NCBI RefSeq assembly: GCF_036014175.1
Contig: NZ_CP107917.1
Coordinates: 1,984,001 to 2,048,000 of the forward strand
DNA: 64,000 nucleotides
Source of the DNA: Streptomyces sp. NBC_00443
GTDB lineage: Bacteria > Actinomycetota > Actinomycetes > Streptomycetales > Streptomycetaceae
Reading direction: 5' to 3'
Below the pieces are notes generated by a model. The model did no database searches. It was not told where the DNA came from and was given only the letters and a program-made list of their open reading frames with translations. Shown piece after piece: positions 41,838 to 51,294 of the stretch; within the stretch, counting starts at the first letter, position 1; each line of letters begins with the position of its first letter. The position numbers and the translations under genes were made by a program.

Positions 41838-43205
41838 ATGTCCGCAACACGACGTCAGGTCCTCGCCCGCTCCGGCGCCCTGGGTATCGGCATCGCTTTC
41901 GCCGGGTCCCTGTCGGAGCTCTTCGCGGGCACCGCCGCCGCGCAGAACCTCGGTCACACCGGATACGGCCCCCTGGTCCCCGACCCCAAGGGCCTGCTCG
42001 ACCTGCCGGAAGGATTCCGCTACCGGGTCCTGTCCCGCGAGGGTGACCGGCTCCGCTCCGGCGAGGGTCCGGTGCCCTCCAACCACGACGGCATGACAGC
42101 CCTGCCCGGCGCCCGCGGCCGCGTCCACCTGGTCCGCAACCACGAGAACCGCAACACGGCGGCCATCCCCGTCCCGACGGTCCCCGGTCTCACCTACGAC
42201 CCGCAGGGCAAGGGCGGCTGTACGGCCCTGACCCTGGACTCCCGCAACCGCGTCCTGTCCGAGCGCGTCGCCATCGCCGGTACGGCCGTCAACTGCGCGG
42301 GCGGGCCCACCCCTTGGGGCACCTGGCTGACCTGCGAGGAGACCGAGGACCGGGCGGGCACCAACGGCTACACCAAGGACCACGGCTTCATCTTCGAGGT
42401 CGACCCGGCAAACCCGCACCGCTCCGGCGCCGTCCCGCTGACCGCGATGGGCCGCTTCCAGCACGAGGCGATCGCGGTGGACCCACGGCGCGGCATCGTC
42501 TACGAGACCGAGGACGCCTTCGAGCGCCCCTTCGGCCTCTTCTACCGCTTCCTGCCGCACGCCCCGCACGGCGGCCTCGGCTCCCTGCGCGCGGGCGGCC
42601 GGCTCCAGGCGATGCGTGTCCCGGGCGTACCCGACCTCTCCTCGATCCAGGAGACGGGCGCGACCTTCGAGAACATCGAGTGGGTCGACGTACCGGACCC
42701 GCTCGCTGCCGAAACCCCCATCCGCCACCAGGACTTCGGGCCGAAGGGCATCACCCACGCGCAGAAGCTGGAGGGCTGCTACTGGGGCGGCAGCTGCGTC
42801 TACTTCGTCTCCTCCTTCGCCCACAGCGCGGAGGGCTCGGCGGCGGACCACTACGGCCAGATCTGGCGCTACGACCCCAGCGAGCGCCGCCTCACACTCG
42901 TGATCGTCTTCGGCCCCGACACCGACCTCCAGCTCCCCGGCGAGTCCCCGGACAACATCTGCCTCGCCCCCAGCGGCGGCCTGATGGTGTGCGAGGACGG
43001 CAACGGCGCCCAGCACGTGTTCGGCGTGACACGGCGCGGGGAGGTGTACGCGATGGCACGCAACGCACAGAACCTGGGCACACCGCAGGAGCCCGAGTGG
43101 GGCGAGTTCGCCGGGGTCACCTTCGCACCGGACGGCGAGACGATGTACGTCAACTGCTACACGCCGGGGACGACGTTCGCGGTGACGGGCACCTGGCGCA
43201 GGTAG
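41838..43205 (+). CDS. PhoX/DUF839-family secreted protein (Tat-exported)
   Basis: The 455-residue protein has a Tat signal (TRRQVLARSGALGIG, then a hydrophobic run to TAAAQ) and the PhoX-like beta-propeller pattern: SNHDGMTALPG (near residue 82), RNHENRNT (near 98), PWGTWLTCEETE (near 159), ETEDAF, GITHAQKLEGCYWG and DNICLAPSGGLMVCED (near 372). PhoX enzymes are Ca/Fe phosphatases, and the conserved acidic and His/Asn ligand positions appear retained. Whether this one is a phosphatase is not certain, as streptomycetes have several paralogues. The ATG at 41838 follows AGGAAGG. Confidence 0.87.
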   Translation: MSATRRQVLARSGALGIGIAFAGSLSELFAGTAAAQNLGHTGYGPLVPDPKGLLDLPEGFRYRVLSREGDRLRSGEGPVPSNHDGMTALPGARGRVHLVRNHENRNTAAIPVPTVPGLTYDPQGKGGCTALTLDSRNRVLSERVAIAGTAVNCAGGPTPWGTWLTCEETEDRAGTNGYTKDHGFIFEVDPANPHRSGAVPLTAMGRFQHEAIAVDPRRGIVYETEDAFERPFGLFYRFLPHAPHGGLGSLRAGGRLQAMRVPGVPDLSSIQETGATFENIEWVDVPDPLAAETPIRHQDFGPKGITHAQKLEGCYWGGSCVYFVSSFAHSAEGSAADHYGQIWRYDPSERRLTLVIVFGPDTDLQLPGESPDNICLAPSGGLMVCEDGNGAQHVFGVTRRGEVYAMARNAQNLGTPQEPEWGEFAGVTFAPDGETMYVNCYTPGTTFAVTGTWRR

Positions 43206-43265
43206 CGCCCCGTCCCCCGAACGAGTGGAGGCCTCCTCTCCGGAACGTCCTCTAACCTGTGCGGC

Positions 43266-44756
43266 ATGAACGCACCGGGGGATCTCGTCGACGGCCGTTT
43301 CGAGCTGGTCGAGCGGCTGGGCAGCGGAGGCATGGGCACCGTGTGGCGGGCTCGCGACACGGTGCTCCACCGCGAAGTCGCGCTCAAGGCGGTCCGGTCC
43401 GACGCGGACACGGTCGGCGTGGTGCGCGAGCGGGTGCTGCGGGAGGCGCGGGCGCTGGCCCGGCTGAGCCATCCCCATGTGGTCACCGTCCACCAGATCG
43501 TGGCCGCCGACCCGCACCCCTGGATCGTGATGGAGCTGGTGCCGGGCGTCTCGCTCCAACGGCGCCTGGACGAGGGCCCGTTGACTCCTGTGGAGGCCGC
43601 CCGTGTCGGCCGCCAGGTGCTCGCCGCGCTGCGGGCCGCGCACGCGGCGGGCATCCAGCACCGGGACGTCAAGCCCGCCAACATCCTCCTGCGCCCCGAC
43701 GGCGACGCCGTCCTCACCGACTTCGGCATCGCCGCCCTGCAGGGCACGACGGCCCTCACGGCGACCGGCGAACTCGTCGGTTCGCCCGAGTACATGGCCC
43801 CCGAGCGGATCCGGGGCCGCGACGACGACCCCGCCGCCGACCTGTGGTCGCTGGGCGTGGTGCTGTACGTGTGCGTGGAGGGCGTCAGCCCCCTGCGCCG
43901 CCCCACTACGCTGGCCACCCTTGCCGCCGTACTCGACGAGCCTCTCCCGCCACCGACCCGCTCGGGCTCGCTGACGCCGGTGCTCGACGCCCTGCTGGTC
44001 CGGGACCCGGCGGCGCGCCCGGACGCCGCCCGGCTGGACGCGATGCTGGCGCAGGTGGAGGCCGGTACGACTCCGTACTGGGCACAGCCGACGCTGACCG
44101 CCGCCGCACCGCCCGCACCTGCGACCCCGACGCAGCTCGACACTCCCCGGCCCACGGTTCCGCAGCGGATGCCCGAGCCCCGGCGCCGGCGGCACCTCGT
44201 GGTGGCCGCGACCGCAGGGCTCGTGATCGCCACCGCGGCGGCTCTCGTCCTCCTCGCCCTGCGCCCCGGCGACACCGGCGGCGACGACAAGACCCGCGCC
44301 ACCGCGAACTCTCCGGCCACGACGTCCACCCCCACCCCGGCGAAGCAACAGCCGACGCCCTCGCCCACCCCCACCACGAAGTCGCCCACTCCCACCACCC
44401 CTCCGACCACGCCCTCCACAACCGACGGCCGCTGGATCGCCCAACTTCACTCCGAACCCCTCAGCGCAGGCACCGCGGCCCGGGACAAGCGGCTCGCCAC
44501 CGTCCGCCAGTCGGTGGCGGAGGCGGCCGTCCTGCGCAGCGACGAGTACGCCTCCCTGCGCCCCGGCTACTGGGTGATCTACGCCCCCGGCCCCTTCGCC
44601 GACGGCCGCGCCGCCCTGACCTTCTGCGCCGAGCGCGGCCGAACCTCGGTGAGCACCTGCATGGGCCGCTACCTGAGCACCGACGCAGGCGATTACAGCC
44701 TCCAGTGCCGACCTCCGGCCGCCGCGCCGACGGGCTCCTGCACACGCACCGACTGA
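43266..44756 (+). CDS. Transmembrane Ser/Thr protein kinase (PknB-type)
   Basis: The 496-residue protein has an N-terminal Hanks-type kinase domain (glycine loop LGSGGMGTVW, ATP lysine Lys41 in VALKAV, HRDVKPANILL near residue 138, DFGIA near 158, APE in YMAPERI near 180). One membrane helix (LVVAATAGLVIATAAALVLLAL near 303) and a Thr/Pro-rich external linker follow. The last is a small extracellular domain of ~110 residues with three or four cysteines. All catalytic residues are present. A TAACCT hexamer 7 bases before the ATG suggests a leaderless transcript. Confidence 0.93.
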   Translation: MNAPGDLVDGRFELVERLGSGGMGTVWRARDTVLHREVALKAVRSDADTVGVVRERVLREARALARLSHPHVVTVHQIVAADPHPWIVMELVPGVSLQRRLDEGPLTPVEAARVGRQVLAALRAAHAAGIQHRDVKPANILLRPDGDAVLTDFGIAALQGTTALTATGELVGSPEYMAPERIRGRDDDPAADLWSLGVVLYVCVEGVSPLRRPTTLATLAAVLDEPLPPPTRSGSLTPVLDALLVRDPAARPDAARLDAMLAQVEAGTTPYWAQPTLTAAAPPAPATPTQLDTPRPTVPQRMPEPRRRRHLVVAATAGLVIATAAALVLLALRPGDTGGDDKTRATANSPATTSTPTPAKQQPTPSPTPTTKSPTPTTPPTTPSTTDGRWIAQLHSEPLSAGTAARDKRLATVRQSVAEAAVLRSDEYASLRPGYWVIYAPGPFADGRAALTFCAERGRTSVSTCMGRYLSTDAGDYSLQCRPPAAAPTGSCTRTD

Positions 44757-44844
44757 GAGGACAGGGCCCGCCGGGCGGGTGACAGGTGCCCGGCACACCC
44801 ATCGGCGTACCGAAATAGTCATTTAATCCCCATATCTTCATACG

Positions 44845-45702
44845 GTGATCACATCCGTACGCCGCGTCACCGCCCTCTGTGCCCTGGGCGCGGTGCTCAG
44901 CGCGCTCGCCGCGTGTGCGCCGCACGAGGCGACCCGGGCTCCCCTGCCGGCGCCCAGCGCCACCGCCGGCGTCTCCCCCATGGCCGGGCCGCCGACCCTC
45001 GCCCCGGGTCCCGCCGGTCTGACGCCCGTCTTCGAGCACGGCCCACGCGGTCGTGACAAAGCCGTCGCGCTGACCTTCGACGCCGACATGACCGCGGACC
45101 AGGGGCCCCGGGCGGCGCGGGGGGAACGGTTCGACAATCCGGGGCTGGTCGCGGCGCTGCGGGAGTTGAAGGTGCCGGCGACCGTGTTCATGACGGGGCG
45201 ATGGGCCGAGGAGTATCCGAGTCAGGCCCGGTCCATCGGAGGGAACCCGCTGTTCGAGGTCGCCAACCACTCCTACAGCCACTACGCGTTCACCGAGGAC
45301 TGCTACGGACTGCCGACGGTCGGCGAGGAGCGGATGCGGGTGGACGTGGAGCGGGCGTACGCGGCATTGCGGAAGGTCGGCGTCCGTGACGTGATGCCGT
45401 ACTTCCGGTTTCCCGGCGGCTGCTACGACCGGCGCGCTCTGAAGGCGATCGGCCCGGTCGGTGTCACCGCCGTGCAGTGGGACGTGGTGAGCGGCGACGC
45501 GTTCGCGACGGACGCCCGTGCCGTCGCCCAGGAGGTGCTGGACGGCGTGCGGGCGGGGTCCGTGGTCGTCCTGCACTGCACACTCAGTGCCGCTCCGACG
45601 AGCGAGCGGGTGGTCCGCAGCGTCGTACCCGAGCTGCGCGACAGGGGCTTTCGGTTCGTGAAGGTGTCCGAGCTGATCGGGGCGGCCGGCGGGCGGGCCT
45701 GA
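44845..45702 (+). CDS. Polysaccharide deacetylase lipoprotein
   Basis: The 285-residue protein has a lipoprotein signal (ALSALAACAP) and a NodB/CE4 domain: ALTFDADMT (catalytic Asp/metal motif, near residue 73), VANHSYSHY (metal His pair, near 139), FRFPGGCYD (near 180), and VVVLHC at the end. It should deacetylate N-acetylated glycans of the cell envelope. The usual TFDDG reads TFDAD here, a known variant. The GTG at 44845 has no Shine-Dalgarno sequence and a TATCTT hexamer 6 bases upstream, so it may be leaderless. Confidence 0.88.
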   Translation: MITSVRRVTALCALGAVLSALAACAPHEATRAPLPAPSATAGVSPMAGPPTLAPGPAGLTPVFEHGPRGRDKAVALTFDADMTADQGPRAARGERFDNPGLVAALRELKVPATVFMTGRWAEEYPSQARSIGGNPLFEVANHSYSHYAFTEDCYGLPTVGEERMRVDVERAYAALRKVGVRDVMPYFRFPGGCYDRRALKAIGPVGVTAVQWDVVSGDAFATDARAVAQEVLDGVRAGSVVVLHCTLSAAPTSERVVRSVVPELRDRGFRFVKVSELIGAAGGRA

Positions 45703-45720
45703 TACTCGTACGCTGAACGT

Positions 45721-45912
45721 ATGAGCGAGGAACAGGCCACGACCGACTACTGCCTGATCGACGCGACCAGGCCGCCCAAGGCCGATGGGCCGCCGTACGC
45801 GGAGTGCGTGCTGTGCCGGGAGCCGACGGAGTACCCGGAGTCGTACAAGGGGATCACGCTCTGCCCGGTCTGTGAGTGGCAGGAGGCGCAGCGCACCGCC
45901 TGTTCGGGCTGA
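45721..45912 (+). CDS. Small zinc-ribbon-like protein
   Basis: The 63-residue protein has two knuckles, CVLC and CPVC, spaced ~20 residues apart, as in a rubredoxin-like zinc ribbon, plus two further cysteines at the ends. It starts 18 bp after the deacetylase stop, with TACGCT 6 bases before its ATG, so it may have its own leaderless mRNA. No function is known. A small hairpin (ctgacc/ggtcag, 45909-45925) spans its stop and the stop of the convergent permease. Confidence 0.72.
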   Translation: MSEEQATTDYCLIDATRPPKADGPPYAECVLCREPTEYPESYKGITLCPVCEWQEAQRTACSG

Positions 45913-45921
45913 CCCGCCCGG

Positions 45922-46593
45922 TCAGGGTGATCTGCGGGACGTGAGCGCGCAGGCCACGGCGATCGCCGCCGCCGTGAGCAGGGCCGCCGCGGCCAACGGG
46001 AGCAGGGGCATGGGGACCGTGCCCGAGCGGGAGCCGGTGACCAGGCCGCTGACCGTCGCCTGCGCCGGAGAGCCGGTCACGACCACCGACAGCAGCGCCG
46101 CGAGCAGCATCGTGGGAACCGCGCGTCCGGTGGAGCGCAGCAACGGCCAGGTGGTGAGGGCGCCGACGGCCGTGCCGAGCAGGGCGCAGGCCAGCGTCGC
46201 GAGCAGCCCGGCCGCGCCCGCCGGGAGCCACGGCACACGCGTCTGGTGATCCGCGCTCACCGGGTCGCTGATCAGCGTCACGACGACGGTCGCGACGGTG
46301 CCCAGAACCGCCGCTGCGCTCAGCGCGACCAGCAGCGCGGCAAGGTGCGCCCGCCCCGGCCCGACCGCCGCGGACACACAACTGCGGGCGGCGGGCGGCT
46401 CGTTGGTGACGCAGATCCGCACCAGCCAGGCGGCGACGGGCAGCAGGGCCGCGGCCGTGTAGCCGAGCGAGTCGAGCACCGGCTGACCGCCTGAGACACC
46501 GATCCCGAGGAACACGGCGTACAGGATGAACGGCGGCAGCCAGCGCTGTGAACGGGCGAGCAAGGCGGTCTGGTAGCTGAGAAGGGCGGTCAT
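45922..46593 (-). CDS. ABC transporter membrane subunit
   Basis: The 223-residue protein has about six hydrophobic segments (LPPFILYAVFLGIGV, AAALLPVAAWLVRICV, LAALLVALSAAAVLGTVATV, AAGLLATLACALLGTAVGAL, LLAALLSVVV, LLPLAAAALLTAAAIAVACAL) and no domain beyond that. The ATG at 46593 overlaps the stop of the ATPase gene (ATGA), so the two proteins form one transporter. Substrate unknown; this small ABC-2-like type usually exports. Confidence 0.82.
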   Translation of the reverse strand: MTALLSYQTALLARSQRWLPPFILYAVFLGIGVSGGQPVLDSLGYTAAALLPVAAWLVRICVTNEPPAARSCVSAAVGPGRAHLAALLVALSAAAVLGTVATVVVTLISDPVSADHQTRVPWLPAGAAGLLATLACALLGTAVGALTTWPLLRSTGRAVPTMLLAALLSVVVTGSPAQATVSGLVTGSRSGTVPMPLLPLAAAALLTAAAIAVACALTSRRSP

Positions 46594-47471
46594 CGGCGGC
46601 TCTCGGTTTCGGGGGTCGTCTCCTGCCTCACGCTCACCACATGCCAGGGCGGGCGGGCCGTCAGCAGGGCACGCAGGAGGACGTCCGAATGGGACGCGGG
46701 GACGGTCAGACGGTGGGTGCCGGGCGTGGGTTCCTCGGCGGATATGACCGTGCGGGGCGCGTCGGCGGGGAGTTGCCCGCCTCGCGGGCCCTGCACGACG
46801 ACGGTCACGTGCGGGCCGGTGGGTTCCGAGGGCGCGTCTTCCGTACGCAGGTCGAGGCCCGCGTCCCGCACGGTGTACGTCGCGTCGGGCGCCCCCGCCA
46901 GACGGCTCGGGTCGTGGTCCACGAAGACCACGGCCGTGCCGCCCGCGGTGCGCTCGGCGACGGCCCGCTCGAGCTCCGCACGGGCGTCGGCGTCGAGTCC
47001 TGTCCATGCCTCGTCCAGGACGAGCAGCTCCGGTTCGGCGAGGAGGGCCTGTACGACGGCCACCTTCTGGCTGCTGCCCTTCGACAGCTGCGCCATCGGC
47101 ATCCGGGCGTAGGAGGCGGCACCGAAGCGGTCGAGCCACTCAAGGGCGGCCCGGGTGGCCGCGGCACGGGAGAGGCCGTGCACCTTGCCGAGATGGGTGA
47201 GGTAGCCGACGGCGGTGAAGGGGAGGGCCGTGGGGAAGCGTTCGGGGACGTAGGCCGTGCGGGGGCGGCCGGTGATACGGCCCTCGGTCGGGGCGTCGAT
47301 GCCGGCCAGGAGACGGAGGAGGGTGGATTTGCCGGTGCCGTTGGGTCCTTCGACGCGGATGAGGTTGCCGGGCGGCACGGTGAGGTGGACGCCGCGTAAG
47401 ACCCATGGGCCGCGTAGGCCGTAGCGGCGGCCCACGTTGTCCAGACGAAGATCACGTTGCATGGAGGACAT
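46590..47471 (-). CDS. ABC transporter ATP-binding protein
   Basis: The 293-residue protein has Walker A VEGPNGTGKSTLLRLL (near residue 38), a Q-loop region with YVPERFP, a weak signature LSKGSSQKV (near 127 in place of LSGGQ) and Walker B LLVLDEAWTGLD. The ~80-residue C-terminal extension is unusual for the family and of unknown role. It starts at the ATG at 47471 (47462 is an alternative) and drives the permease encoded directly downstream. Confidence 0.87.
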   Translation of the reverse strand: MSSMQRDLRLDNVGRRYGLRGPWVLRGVHLTVPPGNLIRVEGPNGTGKSTLLRLLAGIDAPTEGRITGRPRTAYVPERFPTALPFTAVGYLTHLGKVHGLSRAAATRAALEWLDRFGAASYARMPMAQLSKGSSQKVAVVQALLAEPELLVLDEAWTGLDADARAELERAVAERTAGGTAVVFVDHDPSRLAGAPDATYTVRDAGLDLRTEDAPSEPTGPHVTVVVQGPRGGQLPADAPRTVISAEEPTPGTHRLTVPASHSDVLLRALLTARPPWHVVSVRQETTPETESRR

Positions 47472-47567
47472 CCTGTCCCATGGCCCGTGCGGCCGAGCCG
47501 GGGCTGGTCGCACCCGTGCGGCGGACCTGCGAAATCGACACGGTCCCAGGCCCTTTAGGGTGTTGCC

Positions 47568-48284
47568 GTGAGCCACGATCCGACGTCCACCGGCGACAGT
47601 CCCTTCCGGTCAGAGCCCAGTGCTCGCGATGACGCCCCGCAGTTCGTACTGCCTCTCGTCGTGCGGATCGAGCGGGACGCTCCACCCGCTCGCACCGACG
47701 CTCTCGAAACCTCCGCCCGTGCCGTCCTGGTGATCCTCGACGACGAGCGCTCAGTCGGCGACGGCGAGTGGGCCGAAGCCATGCGGGACTGGCAGGACGC
47801 CCGGATCCGGAAGGTCGTGCGGCGGGCCCGCGGCGCCGAGTGGCGGCGGGCGGAGAAGCTGCCGGGCATCACCGTCACCGGCAAGTCGGCCGAGGTGCGG
47901 GTCTTCCCGCCCGTGCCCTTGGACGGGTGGCCCAAGGAGCTGGCGAAACTCCAGGTCTCCGGCACCGACCTCGACGATCCGGAGCCGCCCGCGCACGCCG
48001 ACCCGTCGGCACCCGTGCTCTGGCTGAACCCCGACCTCGACATGTCGGCCGGCAAGGCGATGGCGCAGACCGGGCACGCGGCGCAACTCGCCTGGTGGGA
48101 GCTGTCGGACGAGGAGCGGGCCGCCTGGCGCGACGCGGGGTTCCCGCTGGCCGTACGGACCGCGGATCCGGTGCGCTGGCCCGAGCTGACGACCAGGGGG
48201 CTGCCGCTGGTGCGCGACGCGGGCTTCACGGAGATCGCGCCCGGGTCCTGCACGGTGGTCGCCGACCATCCGGCGCTGCGGTAG
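47568..48284 (+). CDS. Peptidyl-tRNA hydrolase PTH2-like protein
   Basis: The 238-residue protein carries a C-terminal PTH2-type core (MSAGKAMAQTGHAAQLAWWEL near residue 160; VRWPELTTRGLPLVRDAGFTEIAPGSCTVVA near the end, residues 200-235). An actinobacterial N-terminal domain (PLVVRIERDAPPARTDALETSA, then RIRKVVRRARG) precedes it. Lys and Asp/His positions of the PTH2 active site appear present. It would free tRNA from dropped-off peptides. The GTG at 47568 follows TAGGGT by 6 bases, again a leaderless-looking start. Confidence 0.82.
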   Translation: MSHDPTSTGDSPFRSEPSARDDAPQFVLPLVVRIERDAPPARTDALETSARAVLVILDDERSVGDGEWAEAMRDWQDARIRKVVRRARGAEWRRAEKLPGITVTGKSAEVRVFPPVPLDGWPKELAKLQVSGTDLDDPEPPAHADPSAPVLWLNPDLDMSAGKAMAQTGHAAQLAWWELSDEERAAWRDAGFPLAVRTADPVRWPELTTRGLPLVRDAGFTEIAPGSCTVVADHPALR

Positions 48285-48328
48285 GACGCGGGGGCGTTCC
48301 TGGAGGCGGTTGCCGGCTCCGCGTCAGG

Positions 48329-48445
48329 GGGGACGACCCGGGGTGTGGCGTCCTTGGCAACGTAGGCCAGGCGGATCAGGTCGCGGGCCAGGAGTTCCTG
48401 GCTGAGCGGACGGTGCAGAACCTCGGAGATCTCACTCGGCTGCAC
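48329..48445 (-). pseudogene. Truncated pyridoxamine-5'-phosphate-oxidase-family gene
   Basis: The minus strand here encodes only the first ~39 residues of a PPOX-type split-barrel protein (PSEISEVLHRPLSQELLARD, then LIRLAYVAKDATPRVVP). In relatives I know, about 110-130 more residues follow; here the frame continues into unrelated antisense sequence of the PTH2 gene. The 432-bp gap 48285-48716 contains nothing else I can support. Confidence 0.65.
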
Positions 48446-48716
48446 GGTCAGGCCCACCTTCCGACGGTCGTTCACCGGCTGCCGGATCAGGTCGCCGGGC
48501 CTTTGAACGCCGTCGGCGCGCGGCGCGTACGACCTTGCAGAGGCCGCTTGCCCGGTGCGGGGAGCGGGACGCGGGTCCCGGCCGCCCAACCTCAAATGTT
48601 GCTCTGAAGGTGTCGGCCCAGGGGTTCGGGCGGGTCCTGCGGGGCCATACCCCCGTCACGTCCGGCACGTCCGGGGAGACGGGACAGCGGGTACGGAAGA
48701 GGCCGAGGAGGGGACG

Positions 48717-50264
48717 ATGGAGCGACTGGGTACGGGGATCGGATGGCGTCCGGAGATCGCGGACGCCGTGGAGCGCATGCCGGGCATCGACTGGGTCGAG
48801 GCCGTCGCCGAGAACGTCTGCCCCGGGCATCTCCCGGAGTCTCTGGTACGGCTGCGGGAGCGCGGCGTGACCGTGATCCCGCACGGCGTCTCGCTCGGCC
48901 TCGGCGGTGCGGAGCGGCCCGACGCCGGGCGGCTGGCCGCGCTCGCCGAGCGGGTGGAGGCGCTGGGGGCGCCGCTGGTCACCGAGCACATCGCGTTCGT
49001 ACGGGCGGGAGGGCCGCTGACGGCGTCGCCGCGCTTGGAGGCGGGGCACCTCCTGCCGGTCCCCCGGACCCGGGACGCCCTCGACGTGCTGTGCCAGAAC
49101 ATCCGCATCGCGCAGGACGCGCTGCCCGTGCCGCTCGCCGTGGAGAACATCGCGGCCCTCATCTCCTGGCCGGGCGAGGAGATGACGGAGGGGCAGTTCC
49201 TGTACGAGCTGGCCGACCGCACAGGGGTGCGGCTGCTCATCGACGTGGCCAACCTCCACACCAACCACGTCAACCGGGGCGAGGACCCCGCCAAGGCCCT
49301 CGTCGAACTTCCGCTGGAGGCCATCGCGTACGTCCATGTCGCGGGCGGCTTCGAGCGCGACGGCGTCTGGCACGACAGCCACGCCCACCCCGTCCCCCGG
49401 CCGGTGCTGGACATCCTGACGGACCTCGCCTCCCGCGTGACCCCGCCGGGCGTTCTGCTGGAACGCGACGAGAACTTTCCGGAACCGGGGGAGCTGGAGG
49501 GAGAGCTGGGGGCGATTCGGAGGGCGTTGGAGAAGGGCGCGGCACTGGGGGACCTGGCGCACACGGAGCGGGCACTCGCGGGGTCGGGGCAGCGGGAGAC
49601 GCCTCGCGGGGCGCCGATCCGGGACGGGGAGTCCTCGGCTGAAACCTCGTCGGAGGCGGCGGGCCTGGAGGGGAGCCCGCCGGACGCGGTGCTGGAGACG
49701 GACGCGGCCGTGAGGAAGACCGCCGAAGGAGCAGCGCCCACAGCGGCGGCGCCGGGAGACCTGGCTTCCGCCGAGCGGGCGCGCCCGGCGGCGCCGGCCC
49801 TCGACACGCCACCCCGGGACAGGGCGGTGCGGGCCGATGCCGTCACCGGACCCGCCCGGCAGCGGCTGGCCCTCGCGCAGGCCGCGCTGCTGTCCGCGCT
49901 CGTCGCCGGGACGCCGGTGCCGGAGGGGTTCGACCGGGTGCGGCTCGGCGTGCAGGCGCGGGCGCTCGCCGGGAAGCGGGCCGACGTCGTGGCGAAGGTC
50001 GCGCCCGAGTTGCCGGTGATTCTCGGCAGCGGCTATCGGCGGGCCTTCCTCGGCTACAGCCACGGGCACCCGATGACCGACGGCTACCGGCGCGACGCCC
50101 TGGACTTCGCCGGGTACCTGCTGGCCGACGGCCGACTCGAAGACGCCCGGGTCCGGGCGGAGTTGCAGGAGTGGTGGCTGGAGCGCTCGGGCCCGCGGCC
50201 GCGGTCGCGACGGCCGGGGGTACGGCTGGCCCGTGCCACGCGACGCGTGCTGCTGCGGCGCTGA
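48717..50264 (+). CDS. DUF692 (MbnB/TglH-like) protein with C-terminal extra domain
   Basis: The 515-residue protein has a DUF692 TIM-barrel at about residues 1-275: [62 protein letters not shown] and [10 protein letters not shown] hold the conserved Asn, Asp, His and Glu residues that bind two or three irons in MbnB and TglH. A disordered acidic/Ala linker follows (~276-380), then a helical C-terminal domain (~385-515) with [22 protein letters not shown]. MbnB/TglH oxidatively rearrange cysteines of peptides. No precursor peptide is obvious nearby; the TIGR04222 neighbour is a possible partner. The ATG at 48717 follows GAGGAGGGG. Confidence 0.87.
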   Translation: MERLGTGIGWRPEIADAVERMPGIDWVEAVAENVCPGHLPESLVRLRERGVTVIPHGVSLGLGGAERPDAGRLAALAERVEALGAPLVTEHIAFVRAGGPLTASPRLEAGHLLPVPRTRDALDVLCQNIRIAQDALPVPLAVENIAALISWPGEEMTEGQFLYELADRTGVRLLIDVANLHTNHVNRGEDPAKALVELPLEAIAYVHVAGGFERDGVWHDSHAHPVPRPVLDILTDLASRVTPPGVLLERDENFPEPGELEGELGAIRRALEKGAALGDLAHTERALAGSGQRETPRGAPIRDGESSAETSSEAAGLEGSPPDAVLETDAAVRKTAEGAAPTAAAPGDLASAERARPAAPALDTPPRDRAVRADAVTGPARQRLALAQAALLSALVAGTPVPEGFDRVRLGVQARALAGKRADVVAKVAPELPVILGSGYRRAFLGYSHGHPMTDGYRRDALDFAGYLLADGRLEDARVRAELQEWWLERSGPRPRSRRPGVRLARATRRVLLRR

Positions 50265-50405
50265 GCCGGGAAGCAGACGCGCAGGCCGCGTCGCCGCGGG
50301 CGAGAGTGCGGGGTGGGGTGCCGGGCGCGGCACACTCGGGCGCCGAAGTAATATGCCAGCCCACCCCGAAGCGCACTAACGTGCGGTGCCGCACCAGGAG
50401 GCACC

Positions 50406-51191
50406 ATGCGATCGCGACCCCGCATCAACGGCCGAGGCATCTTCAGCGGCACCGGCCTCATCATCACGGGCCTGGCGGCGACGCTGCTGGCGATGGTCTT
50501 TCCGGTCTGGTCGTACGCCGACCGGTCCGGGACCGGGCTGGACGTGCTCAACGCCGAGACCGTCTCGACCGGGTACGGACCGCTGTCCGCGCTGGACCGC
50601 GACTTCATCACGAAGGTCCGGCTGGCCGGGCTGTGGGAGCTGCCCGCCGGTGAGCAGGCGCAGCAGAAGGGCACGACTCCTGCCGTACGGACCGCCGGCC
50701 GGCACCTCGTCGAAGGGCATACGTTCCTCGACGAGCGCGTGCGCGACGTCGCCGCCGAGCTCAGCCTCGCGCTGCCGAACGAGCCCACCGAGCAGCAGCA
50801 GGAGTGGCTGGACACCCTGAGCGCGGCCCAGAGTGTCGAGTTCGACCGGCAGTTCGCGAACATCCTGCGCCTGGCGCACGGCAAGGTGTTCTCCGTCGTC
50901 GCCCAGGTGCGGGCCAGTACACGCAACTCCCTCGTCCGCAAGCTCGCCGACGACGCCAACACCACGGTGCTGGACCACATCACGGTCCTGGAGGCGACCG
51001 GCTATGTCGACTACGACGCCGTCGCCCGGGACATGGTCGCCGACAGCATCCCTCCGCTGACGCCCTCCCCCGCCCCGCCCGGGCCGACCGTCGACCCCGC
51101 TCCGGCCGTCCCGATGAGCCCGCCCCCGTCACCGTCCCCCACGTACACCCTGCCGCCGGCCGCGACCAGCCCCCGCCCGCAAGGGACCTGA
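50406..51191 (+). CDS. DUF4142 secreted/anchored protein (paralogue)
   Basis: The 261-residue protein has an N-terminal membrane segment (FSGTGLIITGLAATLLAMVF) and a DUF4142 domain (LDRDFITKVRLAGLWELPAG near residue 60; NSLVRKLADDANTTVLDHIT near 175), and ends in a Pro/Ser-rich tail. It parallels the gene at 21350 in length, domain order and tail, so they are paralogues. A perfect 14-nt hairpin, gtgcggtgccgcac (50381-50394), sits immediately before its ribosome-binding site AGGAGG and could limit translation. Confidence 0.85.
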   Translation: MRSRPRINGRGIFSGTGLIITGLAATLLAMVFPVWSYADRSGTGLDVLNAETVSTGYGPLSALDRDFITKVRLAGLWELPAGEQAQQKGTTPAVRTAGRHLVEGHTFLDERVRDVAAELSLALPNEPTEQQQEWLDTLSAAQSVEFDRQFANILRLAHGKVFSVVAQVRASTRNSLVRKLADDANTTVLDHITVLEATGYVDYDAVARDMVADSIPPLTPSPAPPGPTVDPAPAVPMSPPPSPSPTYTLPPAATSPRPQGT

Positions 51192-51294
51192 CGCCCTCGA
51201 CGCCCGATCCGGAACGTCACATCCCGGCAACTCTCCGGTCCGTATTGTGAACAAGGCATGGCGTTTCACTGGGCCTTTGGCATAGAAACGCGGC

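Noticed and set aside
41751..44822. 1023-codon open frame on the minus strand
   Set aside because: Antisense to the PhoX-like protein and the Ser/Thr kinase, with low-complexity Gly/Arg/Val composition and no domain.
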